Positions 34,270 to 41,702 of a stretch of DNA of 64,000 nucleotides are shown here, one piece after another (position 1 is the first letter of the stretch; each line of letters starts with the position of its first letter). Where the stretch lies: contig NZ_JAFBBQ010000001.1 of NCBI RefSeq assembly GCF_016907255.1, positions 1,736,001-1,800,000 on the forward strand, given 5' to 3'. This stretch comes from Microbacterium keratanolyticum (GTDB lineage: Bacteria > Actinomycetota > Actinomycetes > Actinomycetales > Microbacteriaceae). The notes beneath the pieces are model-generated. The model saw nothing but the letters and a program-made list of their open reading frames with translations. It was not told the DNA's origin and searched no databases. Position numbers and translations under genes: made by a program.

Positions 34270-35474
34270 GAGACGATCTTTCGTTGAAAGTGCTGCGCGA
34301 TGGACTCGTCGGAATGCCCCAGATCGGCGAGGATCTCGCGGGTGTGTGCGCCGAGCGTCGGAGGAACGGTGCGTACGCCGGGACGCGATCCGCCGTACAT
34401 CACCGGGTGCTTGAGCACACGCACGCGACCGGCCGCCTCGTCGTCGAACTCGTCGAAGGAGTCGTTGAAGGCCACCTGCGGGTCTGCCAGCACCTCGGCG
34501 TAGGAGTTGACAGGGGCGAACCACATCCGCGCGGCCGTGAACGTCTCGGTCCAGTCGGCGCCTGTCCGCGTGCGCATGTGGGTCGCGACCCGCGCGTTCA
34601 CGTCTTCCCGTGCGTCGTAGGGTTCGCGGTGCTCGGCGGTGAACCAGGGGTCCTCGAAGACCGCCTCGAGGGCCGCGGGCGAGGTGAGCGAGATGCACAG
34701 GTGCCCGTCGGATGTTGCGAAGACGCCGTAGGGGGCGGTGTAGTACATCGACGAGACGCCGTTCTCGGATCGCGCGCCCGTCCAACCGTTCAACGCGTAG
34801 GTGAGCGGCTCGATCTGCAGGTCGAGGGCGGCGTTGAGCAGGTTGCTCTCCACGAGCGTGCCGCGCCCGGTGCGCGCCCTGCCGTGCAGTGCGGCGAGAA
34901 TCCCGAAGGCTCCGAGCACTCCCGCATGCTGGTCCACGATGCTCGCTCCTGCCGGTGTCGGTGGTGCGCCGGCCCCGCCGGTGGCGCCAGCCAATCCGGA
35001 CAGCGCCTGCACCAGCACGTCCTGCCCCGGGCGGTCCCGGTAGGGCCCGTCGGAGCCGTAGCCCGACAGCGACGCGTAGACGATACCCGGGTTGAATGCG
35101 GCGACATCCTCATAGCCGAACCCGAGCCGGTCCAGGGTGCCGGGGCGGAAACTCTCGATCAGGACATCGGCACTTTCGAGCAGCTCGCGCACGAGCGGTG
35201 CCGCATCCGGATGCTTGAGATCGATGGCCATGCTGCGCACGTTGCGATTGCCCAGCGCGAAGAACGGGCTGTATCCGTTGAGCGAGCGGTTGGGGGCGCT
35301 CCACGAGCGCTCGAATGCTCCGGTGTGCGGCTCGATCTTGATGACCTCAGCGCCGAGGTCGGCGAGTAGCTGACTCGCCGAGGGGCCCTGTAGGAAGTGC
35401 GTGAAGCTCACGACGCGGATTCCGGTCAGCATGCCGACCGCGGGGGAGGCGGACTTCTGCTCAGAAGATGCCAT
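34266..35474 (-). CDS. Class III CoA-transferase (CaiB/BaiF family)
   Basis: 402 residues. The N-terminal VVSFTHFLQGPSASQLLADL and DVLIESFRPGTLDRLGFGY segments are family signatures, and Asp152 in RPGQDVLVQ matches the catalytic aspartate that carries the acyl anhydride. It moves CoA between carboxylic acids. ATGA coupling to the enoyl-CoA hydratase suggests a CaiB/CaiD-like pair: activation of an acid followed by hydration or dehydration. It overlaps the upstream epimerase gene by 14 bases. Confidence 0.9.
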   Translation of the reverse strand: MASSEQKSASPAVGMLTGIRVVSFTHFLQGPSASQLLADLGAEVIKIEPHTGAFERSWSAPNRSLNGYSPFFALGNRNVRSMAIDLKHPDAAPLVRELLESADVLIESFRPGTLDRLGFGYEDVAAFNPGIVYASLSGYGSDGPYRDRPGQDVLVQALSGLAGATGGAGAPPTPAGASIVDQHAGVLGAFGILAALHGRARTGRGTLVESNLLNAALDLQIEPLTYALNGWTGARSENGVSSMYYTAPYGVFATSDGHLCISLTSPAALEAVFEDPWFTAEHREPYDAREDVNARVATHMRTRTGADWTETFTAARMWFAPVNSYAEVLADPQVAFNDSFDEFDDEAAGRVRVLKHPVMYGGSRPGVRTVPPTLGAHTREILADLGHSDESIAQHFQRKIVS

Positions 35475-36519
35475 TGCGCACCTCGAACTTGCTCGGCTTG
35501 CCGTAGAGAGGCTTCTCGTTCTCGACCCATTCGGCGATCCAGCGCAGCATCGGCTCGAGAGTGACGGTGGGGTTGCCGAGAAGGTCAGCCGCCTGGTCGC
35601 AGTTCACGAAAAGGAGGTGATCGGACTCCGTACCTTCGAAGATCGGGTCGATGTCGAACAGCTGCCCGAAGCGCTCGGCGACGTGCCGCACGCTGACACA
35701 CTCGGGCCCCCCGATGTTGATAGGGGTCGCCGGGGTTTCTACATGACGGAGCAGCCGCGCGAAGTGGTTGATGGCATCGCCCTGCCACTGCACGTTCACG
35801 TTGCCGGTCGCGAGCGGAATGGGGGTGCGGGTGCGCACCCAGCTCGCGATCTCCTGCAGGGCGCCGTAGCGCATGTCGACGGCGTACACGAAGCGCACGA
35901 GGCGACCCGGCGTGCCGTGAAGACCGCTGAAGTACTGGAACGTGCGCTCACGACCGACGACCGAGTTGGCGTACTCACCGGGGCGCGCGACGGGTGGTGT
36001 GCGCTCGTCGACACCACCGCGGCGGGGATCGGACCAGGGGTAGACGTGAATGGTCGACAGCGCCACGATGCGCGAATCGCGGAAGGTGTCGGCGACGATC
36101 GCGGGGGCGAGCGTGTTCATCGCCCAGAGGAAGTCCTCGCGACCCCGATAGTCGAACTTCAGGCCCGCCATGTAGATGATGTTCGCGACGCGGGGCAGCT
36201 TCTCGACAGCCGCGCGATCCAGGAGGTCGCAGCGGATGGTCTCGACGCCGTGGGCGCGCAGGTTCTCCTCGCTTCCCGATTCCGAGAACCGGGAGACGCC
36301 GATGACGCGTTTACCGGGGGCGGCCGCCTTGATCATGCGGGCGAGCGAGATGCCCATCTTCCCGGCGACGCCGAGGATCATCACGTCGCCGTCCAAGGCA
36401 GCGAGGTCGGCGACGGTCTCTGCCGTCGGCAGTGACATGAAGTCGTCGAGATGGTCGGCATCCCGGAAGAACTCGGGCAGAGAGTCCCGGGTCAGCAGGT
36501 TCTGGGTGGTGGTGGTCAT
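35461..36519 (-). CDS. NAD-dependent epimerase/dehydratase-like protein (extended SDR) without the YxxxK lysine
   Basis: 352 residues. The nucleotide-binding motif GVAGKMG lies near residue 50 and STIHVYPW and GEYANSVVGRERTFQYF follow in the usual SDR order. The tyrosine of the catalytic YxxxK pair is present (YANSV) but the lysine is valine, so normal SDR chemistry is doubtful. The first 45 residues are an extra N-terminal region. It may be a modified dehydrogenase or a dehydratase in the pathway. AAGGACG ribosome site precedes the ATG. Confidence 0.8.
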   Translation of the reverse strand: MTTTTQNLLTRDSLPEFFRDADHLDDFMSLPTAETVADLAALDGDVMILGVAGKMGISLARMIKAAAPGKRVIGVSRFSESGSEENLRAHGVETIRCDLLDRAAVEKLPRVANIIYMAGLKFDYRGREDFLWAMNTLAPAIVADTFRDSRIVALSTIHVYPWSDPRRGGVDERTPPVARPGEYANSVVGRERTFQYFSGLHGTPGRLVRFVYAVDMRYGALQEIASWVRTRTPIPLATGNVNVQWQGDAINHFARLLRHVETPATPINIGGPECVSVRHVAERFGQLFDIDPIFEGTESDHLLFVNCDQAADLLGNPTVTLEPMLRWIAEWVENEKPLYGKPSKFEVRNGIF

Positions 36520-36534
36520 ATTCGTCCTTGAATG

Positions 36535-37593
36535 TCAGGTCAGCCAGCGGGAGAGGTTCGAGGCGACGAAGTCGTCGTCGGAGAGATCCGGATGCTCCGC
36601 GTACACGCGATCGATCTCCGCGAGCTGACCGGGGGAAAGCGCTTCGGCCGGGTCGAGGCACCAGATGCCCTCAAGCAACCCCTGGCGGCGGAGCACTTCC
36701 ATGCATCCGGGAATGCACCCGGCGAAGTCGTTGCGGGCGTCATAGATCGCCCCGTTCGCGTCGGTCACTCGCGAGTCGAGTGCGAGGGCGTCAGCCGGCA
36801 CCAGGTCTCCGGATGCCGCGTCACGGAGCCACTCGGACTGTTCGACCGCGCGCCGGGTCCAGACGCTCCAGTGTCCGAGGAGTCCTCCTCGGACCTGCAT
36901 CCGCACGAGCTCTCCGTCTCGGGGGATGTCGAAAGGGGCGAGCAGATCGAGCACGATGTGGTCGTCATTGCCGGTGAACAGTGTGATGTGTTCCTCAGCG
37001 CGTGCATGCACCACGCCCCGCACGATGTCGATCGTGCGATAGCGGTTGAACGGCGCCATCTTGATCGCCACCACTTGCGGAATCTCCGCGAACGCGCGCC
37101 AGAAGTCGAACGACAGGTGGAACCCGCCGACCTCGGGGAGCAGCGCGAACCCGATCACAGGTGCGACCTCGGCGACGGCGCGGCAATGGGCCAGAACCTC
37201 GGACTCCTCGGCGTCGCGCCATGATGCGACGTTGAGGAGCACCGCGTGATAGCCCGAGGCAATGGCGAGCTCGGCTTCCGCGACCGCCTGCGCCGTGTCG
37301 CCGATGACGCCTGCGATGAGCACGGGCTCGCGCTCGGCGTGCTCGGCGGCGGCTTCCGCGCTGATGCGGAGCACGTCGGGGAAGAGCCCCGCGTCGCGGA
37401 TGCCGAACTGTGTCGTGTGCACGCCGACGGCGAGTCCGTTCGATCCGGCGTCGAGGTAGTAGCGGCTGAGCGCGCGCTGGCGACGCTCGTCGAGCTGCCG
37501 ATCTGCGGACAGGGCGAGGGGGTGCGCGGGGATCACTCCGCCGCGTGCGAGGAGCCGTCGCGCGTGATCGACGCGATCATCCATCGAGGTCAT
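36535..37593 (-). CDS. DapA-family (class I aldolase/dehydratase) protein
   Basis: 352 residues, longer than DapA (about 290). The Schiff-base lysine is Lys178 in VVAIKMAPF, and the N-terminal GSNGLAVGVHTTQFG is the family's oxyanion/TT-like region. At the place of the usual tyrosine the chain reads GFALLPEVGG, so that residue seems replaced. Members cleave or dehydrate 2-keto-3-deoxy sugar acids. It follows an enolase-superfamily dehydratase-like gene, which fits a dehydrate-then-cleave route. Strong AGGAGG ribosome site. Confidence 0.85.
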   Translation of the reverse strand: MTSMDDRVDHARRLLARGGVIPAHPLALSADRQLDERRQRALSRYYLDAGSNGLAVGVHTTQFGIRDAGLFPDVLRISAEAAAEHAEREPVLIAGVIGDTAQAVAEAELAIASGYHAVLLNVASWRDAEESEVLAHCRAVAEVAPVIGFALLPEVGGFHLSFDFWRAFAEIPQVVAIKMAPFNRYRTIDIVRGVVHARAEEHITLFTGNDDHIVLDLLAPFDIPRDGELVRMQVRGGLLGHWSVWTRRAVEQSEWLRDAASGDLVPADALALDSRVTDANGAIYDARNDFAGCIPGCMEVLRRQGLLEGIWCLDPAEALSPGQLAEIDRVYAEHPDLSDDDFVASNLSRWLT

Positions 37594-37606
37594 GCGGCCT
37601 CCTGGG

Positions 37607-37624
37607 AGAGAAAACGATTGTTCA
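37607..37624. promoter_or_regulatory. Weak LacI-type operator inside the minus-strand catabolic operon
   Basis: AGAGAAAACGATTGTTCA: the right half matches the other two regulon operators closely, the left half only in part (5 of 9 pairs). It sits just before the DapA-family gene, perhaps an auxiliary site for looping. Confidence 0.45.
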
Positions 37625-37656
37625 TTGCGGACGAGAGAGTGCGGTGATCGGTCATC

Positions 37657-39063
37657 TCAGATCAGGCCATCGGTGGCTGTCGCGGAGGTGAGCGGAGGGA
37701 GGGCGGAGACGTTGAGAAGAGGCGTGAGGCCGAACGGGGCGGTGAGCACCGACTCCGTCGCGACGCGTCCGTCGCGGATGCGCAGGCGAACGCGGCCCTC
37801 GAGCTCCTCGTAGAGGTCCGGATGTGCCGCAGCAGCGCGATCGTCTGTGTCGGGACCGAGGCCGGCAAGGCGACCGAAGTAGTGGTGTCCGTTGCGTTCG
37901 ATGTGAGTCATCCCGAGAGTTGCCGCGACCACGAGGTCCTGCGGGACTGTCAGGGGAGGGAGAGTGGCGAGATCCTCCGCGGTGAACACGGTCGGGCGCT
38001 CTGCGCCGCGCGCGTCGACCAGCGCAGCGTTCGCGATGCCGCGGAACACACCCTTGCACCCCTTGTAGGTGCCGCCGGCATAGCCGAGGTCCATCGCCAG
38101 GCGCACGGAGTCCACGTCGGCATCGGATTCATCGATGATCACGGGAACGGATGCGGCGCGCAGTGTCCGCCCGACCTCGTCGCTCAGGGCGACGGTGCGG
38201 GCGAACGGCTGTTCGACGGCAATGAGGTCGCGAGTGAGCGCGCCTTCGAGTTCACGGTCCTCGGAGAGAGCGCCCCACCAGTCGGTGAACTGAGCCGCCT
38301 GCGTCATCGCCTCGTTGCCGTCGATCGTGAATCGCGGTGTCACGCCGGCTTCCCTGGAGAGGGCGAGGATGCGATGCAGACGCTCGATGTCTTCTCCGGC
38401 CTCACCGCGGGTCTTGATCTTCAGGTGGGTCAGTCCGTAGTGCCGGAGCGATGCCTGCAGGCTCACCGGCAGATGGTCGGGAGCATCATGTACGTCCGCA
38501 TCGGTGAGCGGGTCGCCGAGGCCGACCGTGTGACGCACGAAGAGGTGCGTTGATGGCGCGGGGGCGAAGCGATGCCCGTGAAGTTCCGGGTGGATGATCT
38601 GGGACTGCAGGCCCAGGAGCCCGCTTCGGAGAGCGTCGGCGAACGGGGTCTCCTCGAGCCGGCAGATCGCGTCGATCACGGCACGCTCGACCAGGGCTGT
38701 GCCAAGACCGCTGAGCAGCCCGGGGATGCCCTGCGCTTGTCCCCAGTCGCTCTGTGCACGGTCGAGCTCGCGCCAGAGTTGAAAGGCATCCGGCGCAGAC
38801 ATGCCCTCTGCGACGCCCGCCGCGTGCAGGATGACGTCGACCATGACGGCCAGGTCGTCAGCGTAGGGCGAATCCGGATCCTTCGTGAACCACTTCGGCG
38901 GGAGTTGCTCGGCGGCTAGACCGCGCGAGCGCCTGCCGTCGCGGACGATCTCGACCTCGACGACGGCATGCGGCGCGCGTGTCATCTCCGCGATCCCGTA
39001 GCGGAACGGGATGCGGGTGTCGGTTTGCGTCACGCGCGGGGTGACCCTGACGATTCGGTACAA
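37657..39063 (-). CDS. Enolase-superfamily protein (mandelate racemase/muconate lactonising type)
   Basis: 468 residues from the TTG at 39063, chosen because CTGGAG lies 5 bases upstream and the promoter and operator lie beyond it. Superfamily residues: KxK (Lys215, Lys217), metal ligands Asp248 (TIDGNE), Glu284 (VEQPF) and the Asp311/Glu312 pair (IIDESDAD), then Lys334 and Lys337 in TYKGCKG at the opposite face. The double-lysine arrangement suits a racemase/epimerase or syn-dehydratase. It is longer than typical members (360-400). First gene of the catabolic operon. Confidence 0.82.
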   Translation of the reverse strand: MYRIVRVTPRVTQTDTRIPFRYGIAEMTRAPHAVVEVEIVRDGRRSRGLAAEQLPPKWFTKDPDSPYADDLAVMVDVILHAAGVAEGMSAPDAFQLWRELDRAQSDWGQAQGIPGLLSGLGTALVERAVIDAICRLEETPFADALRSGLLGLQSQIIHPELHGHRFAPAPSTHLFVRHTVGLGDPLTDADVHDAPDHLPVSLQASLRHYGLTHLKIKTRGEAGEDIERLHRILALSREAGVTPRFTIDGNEAMTQAAQFTDWWGALSEDRELEGALTRDLIAVEQPFARTVALSDEVGRTLRAASVPVIIDESDADVDSVRLAMDLGYAGGTYKGCKGVFRGIANAALVDARGAERPTVFTAEDLATLPPLTVPQDLVVAATLGMTHIERNGHHYFGRLAGLGPDTDDRAAAAHPDLYEELEGRVRLRIRDGRVATESVLTAPFGLTPLLNVSALPPLTSATATDGLI

Positions 39064-39088
39064 GTCAACTCCAGTGTTGGTTGACGCG

Positions 39089-39117
39089 ACTCTATCGAAG
39101 CACAAACGATTGTGCAA
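39089..39117 (-). promoter_or_regulatory. Sigma-70-type promoter of the minus-strand catabolic operon
   Basis: On the minus strand TTGCAC (39112-39117) and TAGAGT (39089-39094) are 17 bp apart. The LacI-type operator covers the -35 edge and spacer. Confidence 0.7.
39099..39116. promoter_or_regulatory. LacI-type operator at the catabolic operon promoter
   Basis: AGCACAAACGATTGTGCA; the core GCACAAACGATTGTGC is palindromic at 7 of 8 pairs. Right half identical to that of the operator at 25771-25788. Confidence 0.75.
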
Positions 39118-39193
39118 GGTGCGCACTCCGAACATTCCTTGGGCGTGGTGTCACGCAAGGCGTCGTCGCTTGGTTCCGGAGGACTTCGCTCCG

Positions 39194-39199
39194 TAGGGT
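39194..39199 (+). promoter_or_regulatory. -10 element TAGGGT, leaderless promoter
   Basis: TAGGGT, then 6 bases, then the second of two adjacent ATG codons (39206), which therefore is the likelier start. Confidence 0.5.
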
Positions 39200-39205
39200 C
39201 GAATG

Positions 39206-39601
39206 ATGACCGCGCCTGATTGGACCCCGCATCGTAGAGACGACGGTGAGCTACTGGGGTGGATTCATCCGAACGGCGAGCACTGGACCGCGGTCGACGT
39301 GCTGGGCCGCGCGGTCTCCGGCGCTGTTGAATGGCTCGATGCCGAGGCAGTCCTGGAGGAGCACGGCATCGCCTGGCTCGCGGACGCCTGGATGCTGGAG
39401 GGTGAGGCCGATCGGCCGTTGCGCGTGCGCATCGTCGAGGTCACGCCGACAGCGAATGGTCGTGCGGGGCGCATCGTCGTCAAGGTCGACGACTTCGGCG
39501 ATACGAGCCGGCCGGCCACCGCGCCGTACGTCCTGGAGTGGCCGCTTCCGTCGCGCCTGCGTCCGCCGCATGCCGGCGATCCGGACCCCCGGGTGCTCTG
39601 A
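39206..39601 (+). CDS. Conserved hypothetical protein, 131 residues
   Basis: No family recognised. The sequence is acidic, soluble and well formed, with repeated Trp (WTPHR, GWIHPNGEHWTAVDVLGR, WLADAWMLEG) and a beta-rich pattern towards the C-terminus (LRVRIVEVTP, GRIVVKVDDFG). No signal peptide or membrane segment. ATG 39206 is preferred to 39203 by promoter spacing. It stands alone, divergent from the catabolic operon, and shares a bidirectional stem-loop with the convergent MFS gene. Confidence 0.7.
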   Translation: MTAPDWTPHRRDDGELLGWIHPNGEHWTAVDVLGRAVSGAVEWLDAEAVLEEHGIAWLADAWMLEGEADRPLRVRIVEVTPTANGRAGRIVVKVDDFGDTSRPATAPYVLEWPLPSRLRPPHAGDPDPRVL

Positions 39602-39617
39602 ACTCGAAGACGCGGAC

Positions 39618-39637
39618 CCCCGCTCGCTGACGCGGGG
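39618..39637. terminator. Stem-loop between convergent genes
   Basis: CCCCGC and GCGGGG with an 8-base loop, in the 43-base gap between the two convergent stops. Short, without a U tract. Confidence 0.45.
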
Positions 39638-39644
39638 CTCGCGG

Positions 39645-41078
39645 CTACCGCAGTGCGGCGTGCGGCAACGGCTTCGGGCGCGGGATCATCAGCGACAGGA
39701 CGACGGTGATGACGCCCGCACCGATCGCCAGCCAGAAGCACAGCAGGAACGCCTCGCGAGTCGGAACCATGGCTCCGGCGACCTCGACGCTCATCCCGGC
39801 GAGTACCGCGCCCATGACAGCGGATGCGGTCGAGGTGCCGACGGAGCGGAACAGGGCGTTGAGTCCGTTGGAGGCCCCGGTCTCGTCGGCGGGCACCGAG
39901 CGCATGATGATCATCGGCATCGCGGCGAACGTGAATCCGATGCCGACGCCGATGAACAGGTTCGCGACCAGGATGTGCCACACCTCGGTCGACCAGATCA
40001 GCACGAACACGTAGGCGAGCACGATCGCCGCGGCGCCGACCGTGAAGAGCGGGCGAGGCCCGACGGTGCGCTCCAGCCATCCGGATAGGGGTGAGATCAC
40101 CATCATCACGAGACCTGCGGGCATGATGACGAGGGCGGCGCCGAGCATGTCGAGGCTGAATCCGCCGCCGAGCTCTTCCGGCATCTCGAGCATCTGCGGG
40201 AAGGTCACGTTCGACGCGAAGAGGGCGAAGCCCATCCCGATGCCGGCGATGTTGGTCAACAGCACCGCGGGGCGCGCGGCGACGCGCAGGTCCAGCAGTG
40301 GATCCGTCGTGCGCAGCTGATACCAGCCCCACAGCAGCAGCATCCCGATTCCGCCGATCGCGCACCCGAGCGCGAGGGGAGAGGTCCAGCCCCATTCCGC
40401 GCCCCGAGAGATGAAGAGCAGGATGCCGCTGAGTCCCGCCGCGAGGCCGATCGCGCCCCGCCAGTCGAGACGCCCGGGTGAACGCAGCACATCTTCGGGA
40501 ACGACCAGGAACACGAGCACGAGTGACAGCAGACCGAGGCCGGCGCCGAGCCAGAACAGGGCGTGCCAGTCGGCGTTCAGGGCGATGAACGCGGCGAGGG
40601 GCATGCCGACAGCGCCGCCGACGCCCATTGTCGCGCTCATGAGAGCGACGGCGGTGCCGAGTCGCTGGGGCGGGAGCACGTCACGCATGATGGCGATGCC
40701 CAGCGGGACGACACCGCTGACGGCGCCTTGCAGACCGCGGCCGATGATGACACCGATGATCGAGGTCGACAGCGCGGCGATCGCGGACCCGACGACGAGG
40801 GCGAGGAGCAGGGCGATGACGACCCGGCGCTTGCCGTACATGTCACCGAGGCGTCCCGCGATCGGGGTGGCGACCGCGGCGACGAGAAGCGTGATCGTGA
40901 TGACCCAGGTGGTGTCTTCGCGAGTGGCGTTCAGCAGGCGGGGCAGATCGGCCTGCAGGGGCACCACGAGGGTGAACATGAACGACGAGCACATGCCCAT
41001 GAAGGCAAGTGCCGCGACGATCGCCCACCGGGGAGGGGTTCGGGAGAGACGATTTCGGGCGCGGGCATCATCTCTCAT
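39645..41078 (-). CDS. MFS multidrug exporter, DHA2-like (14 helices)
   Basis: 477 residues with about 14 hydrophobic segments. Motif A is GRLGDMYGKRRVV between helices 2 and 3, and motif C is seen as GVGGAVGMPLAAFIALN in helix 5. This fits drug:H+ antiporters of the DHA2 branch (QacA/EmrB-like); the substrate is unknown. TAGCCT lies 6 bases before the ATG. A MarR gene lies upstream on the same strand, 77 bases away, and may regulate it. Confidence 0.88.
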   Translation of the reverse strand: MRDDARARNRLSRTPPRWAIVAALAFMGMCSSFMFTLVVPLQADLPRLLNATREDTTWVITITLLVAAVATPIAGRLGDMYGKRRVVIALLLALVVGSAIAALSTSIIGVIIGRGLQGAVSGVVPLGIAIMRDVLPPQRLGTAVALMSATMGVGGAVGMPLAAFIALNADWHALFWLGAGLGLLSLVLVFLVVPEDVLRSPGRLDWRGAIGLAAGLSGILLFISRGAEWGWTSPLALGCAIGGIGMLLLWGWYQLRTTDPLLDLRVAARPAVLLTNIAGIGMGFALFASNVTFPQMLEMPEELGGGFSLDMLGAALVIMPAGLVMMVISPLSGWLERTVGPRPLFTVGAAAIVLAYVFVLIWSTEVWHILVANLFIGVGIGFTFAAMPMIIMRSVPADETGASNGLNALFRSVGTSTASAVMGAVLAGMSVEVAGAMVPTREAFLLCFWLAIGAGVITVVLSLMIPRPKPLPHAALR

Positions 41079-41084
41079 CGATCC

Positions 41085-41090
41085 AGGCTA
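41085..41090 (-). promoter_or_regulatory. -10 element TAGCCT, leaderless promoter of the MFS gene
   Basis: Minus-strand TAGCCT, then GGATCG, then ATG 41078 (6 bases). Confidence 0.6.
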
Positions 41091-41155
41091 TCCCTGCTGG
41101 GATGACTCTTCGGCCGCCGCTCGCGAACCTGCACCTTCCGCTGCGGTGCGTGGCT

Positions 41156-41608
41156 TCAGGCGTGGTGCGGCTCTTCGAGGTGGGGGAGCAGCGCTTCGGA
41201 GATGTCGCGCAGCTGCTGCAGCTGCTCTGAACTGAGCGCCTGGGTCACGTAGCGGCAGACCGCCGCGTCGTACGTCTCTTTCGCCGTTGCGTGAGCATCC
41301 CGCCCTGCGGTGGTGATGGTGATCTCGAAGCCGCGCCCGTCGTCGGCGCAGCTCTCGCGGGTCAGCAGGCCGCGCTGTTCCATGCGGCGCAGCTGGTGCG
41401 AGAGACGGCTCTTCTCCCAGTCAAGCTCGCAGCCGAGTGCCGTCGGTCGCACGGGGCGATCTTCGCGGACGAGCGCGCCGAGGATCTCGTAGTCGGCTTC
41501 GGAGAGCCCGGTCGTGGCGAGTTCACGGGCGATGCGCGCGGACAGCCGCTGCCGCATGCGCTGGTAGGACTCCCAGGCCTGCAGGTCGGTGGCGGTTGCG
41601 TGCTCCAT
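41156..41608 (-). CDS. MarR-family transcriptional regulator
   Basis: 150 residues. Winged helix with LGCELDWEKSRLSHQLRRME and wing DDGRGFEITITTAGRD, characteristic of MarR. Divergent from a reductase/LLM-flavoenzyme operon; two palindromes in the 94-base gap are the expected operators, one abutting this gene's own -10 element, so it should be autorepressed. It may also control the MFS exporter downstream. The ligand is unknown. Confidence 0.88.
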   Translation of the reverse strand: MEHATATDLQAWESYQRMRQRLSARIARELATTGLSEADYEILGALVREDRPVRPTALGCELDWEKSRLSHQLRRMEQRGLLTRESCADDGRGFEITITTAGRDAHATAKETYDAAVCRYVTQALSSEQLQQLRDISEALLPHLEEPHHA

Positions 41609-41614
41609 GCCTCC

Positions 41615-41620
41615 AGTGTA
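41615..41620 (-). promoter_or_regulatory. -10 element TACACT, leaderless promoter of the MarR gene
   Basis: Minus-strand TACACT, then GGAGGC, then ATG 41608 (6 bases). The operator at 41621 directly abuts it. Confidence 0.6.
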
Positions 41621-41634
41621 GTTGATGCATCATC
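41621..41634. promoter_or_regulatory. MarR operator 1
   Basis: GTTGATGCATCATC contains the perfect palindrome TGATGCATCA. It overlaps the -35 of the rightward promoter and abuts the -10 of the leftward one. Centre 30 bp from operator 2. Confidence 0.65.
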
Positions 41635-41649
41635 TAGTTCTGCTATCAT
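41622..41649 (+). promoter_or_regulatory. Promoter of the reductase/LLM operon
   Basis: TTGATG (41622-41627) and TATCAT (41644-41649) with a 16-bp spacer, overlapped by operator 1 and followed by operator 2. Confidence 0.6.
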
Positions 41650-41650
41650 C

Positions 41651-41664
41651 GTTGACGTATCAAC
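41651..41664. promoter_or_regulatory. MarR operator 2
   Basis: GTTGACGTATCAAC, perfect 5-base arms (GTTGA/TCAAC), at the expected transcription start of the rightward operon. Confidence 0.65.
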
Positions 41665-41702
41665 AAAGCGCGTCGCCCGCGGGCGGCAGGAAGGGAGTGG
41701 AC

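Noticed and set aside
34271..34287. CTTTC/GAAAG palindrome near the CoA-transferase stop as a further regulon operator
   Set aside because: It lies inside coding sequence and lacks the AANCGATT core of the other sites.
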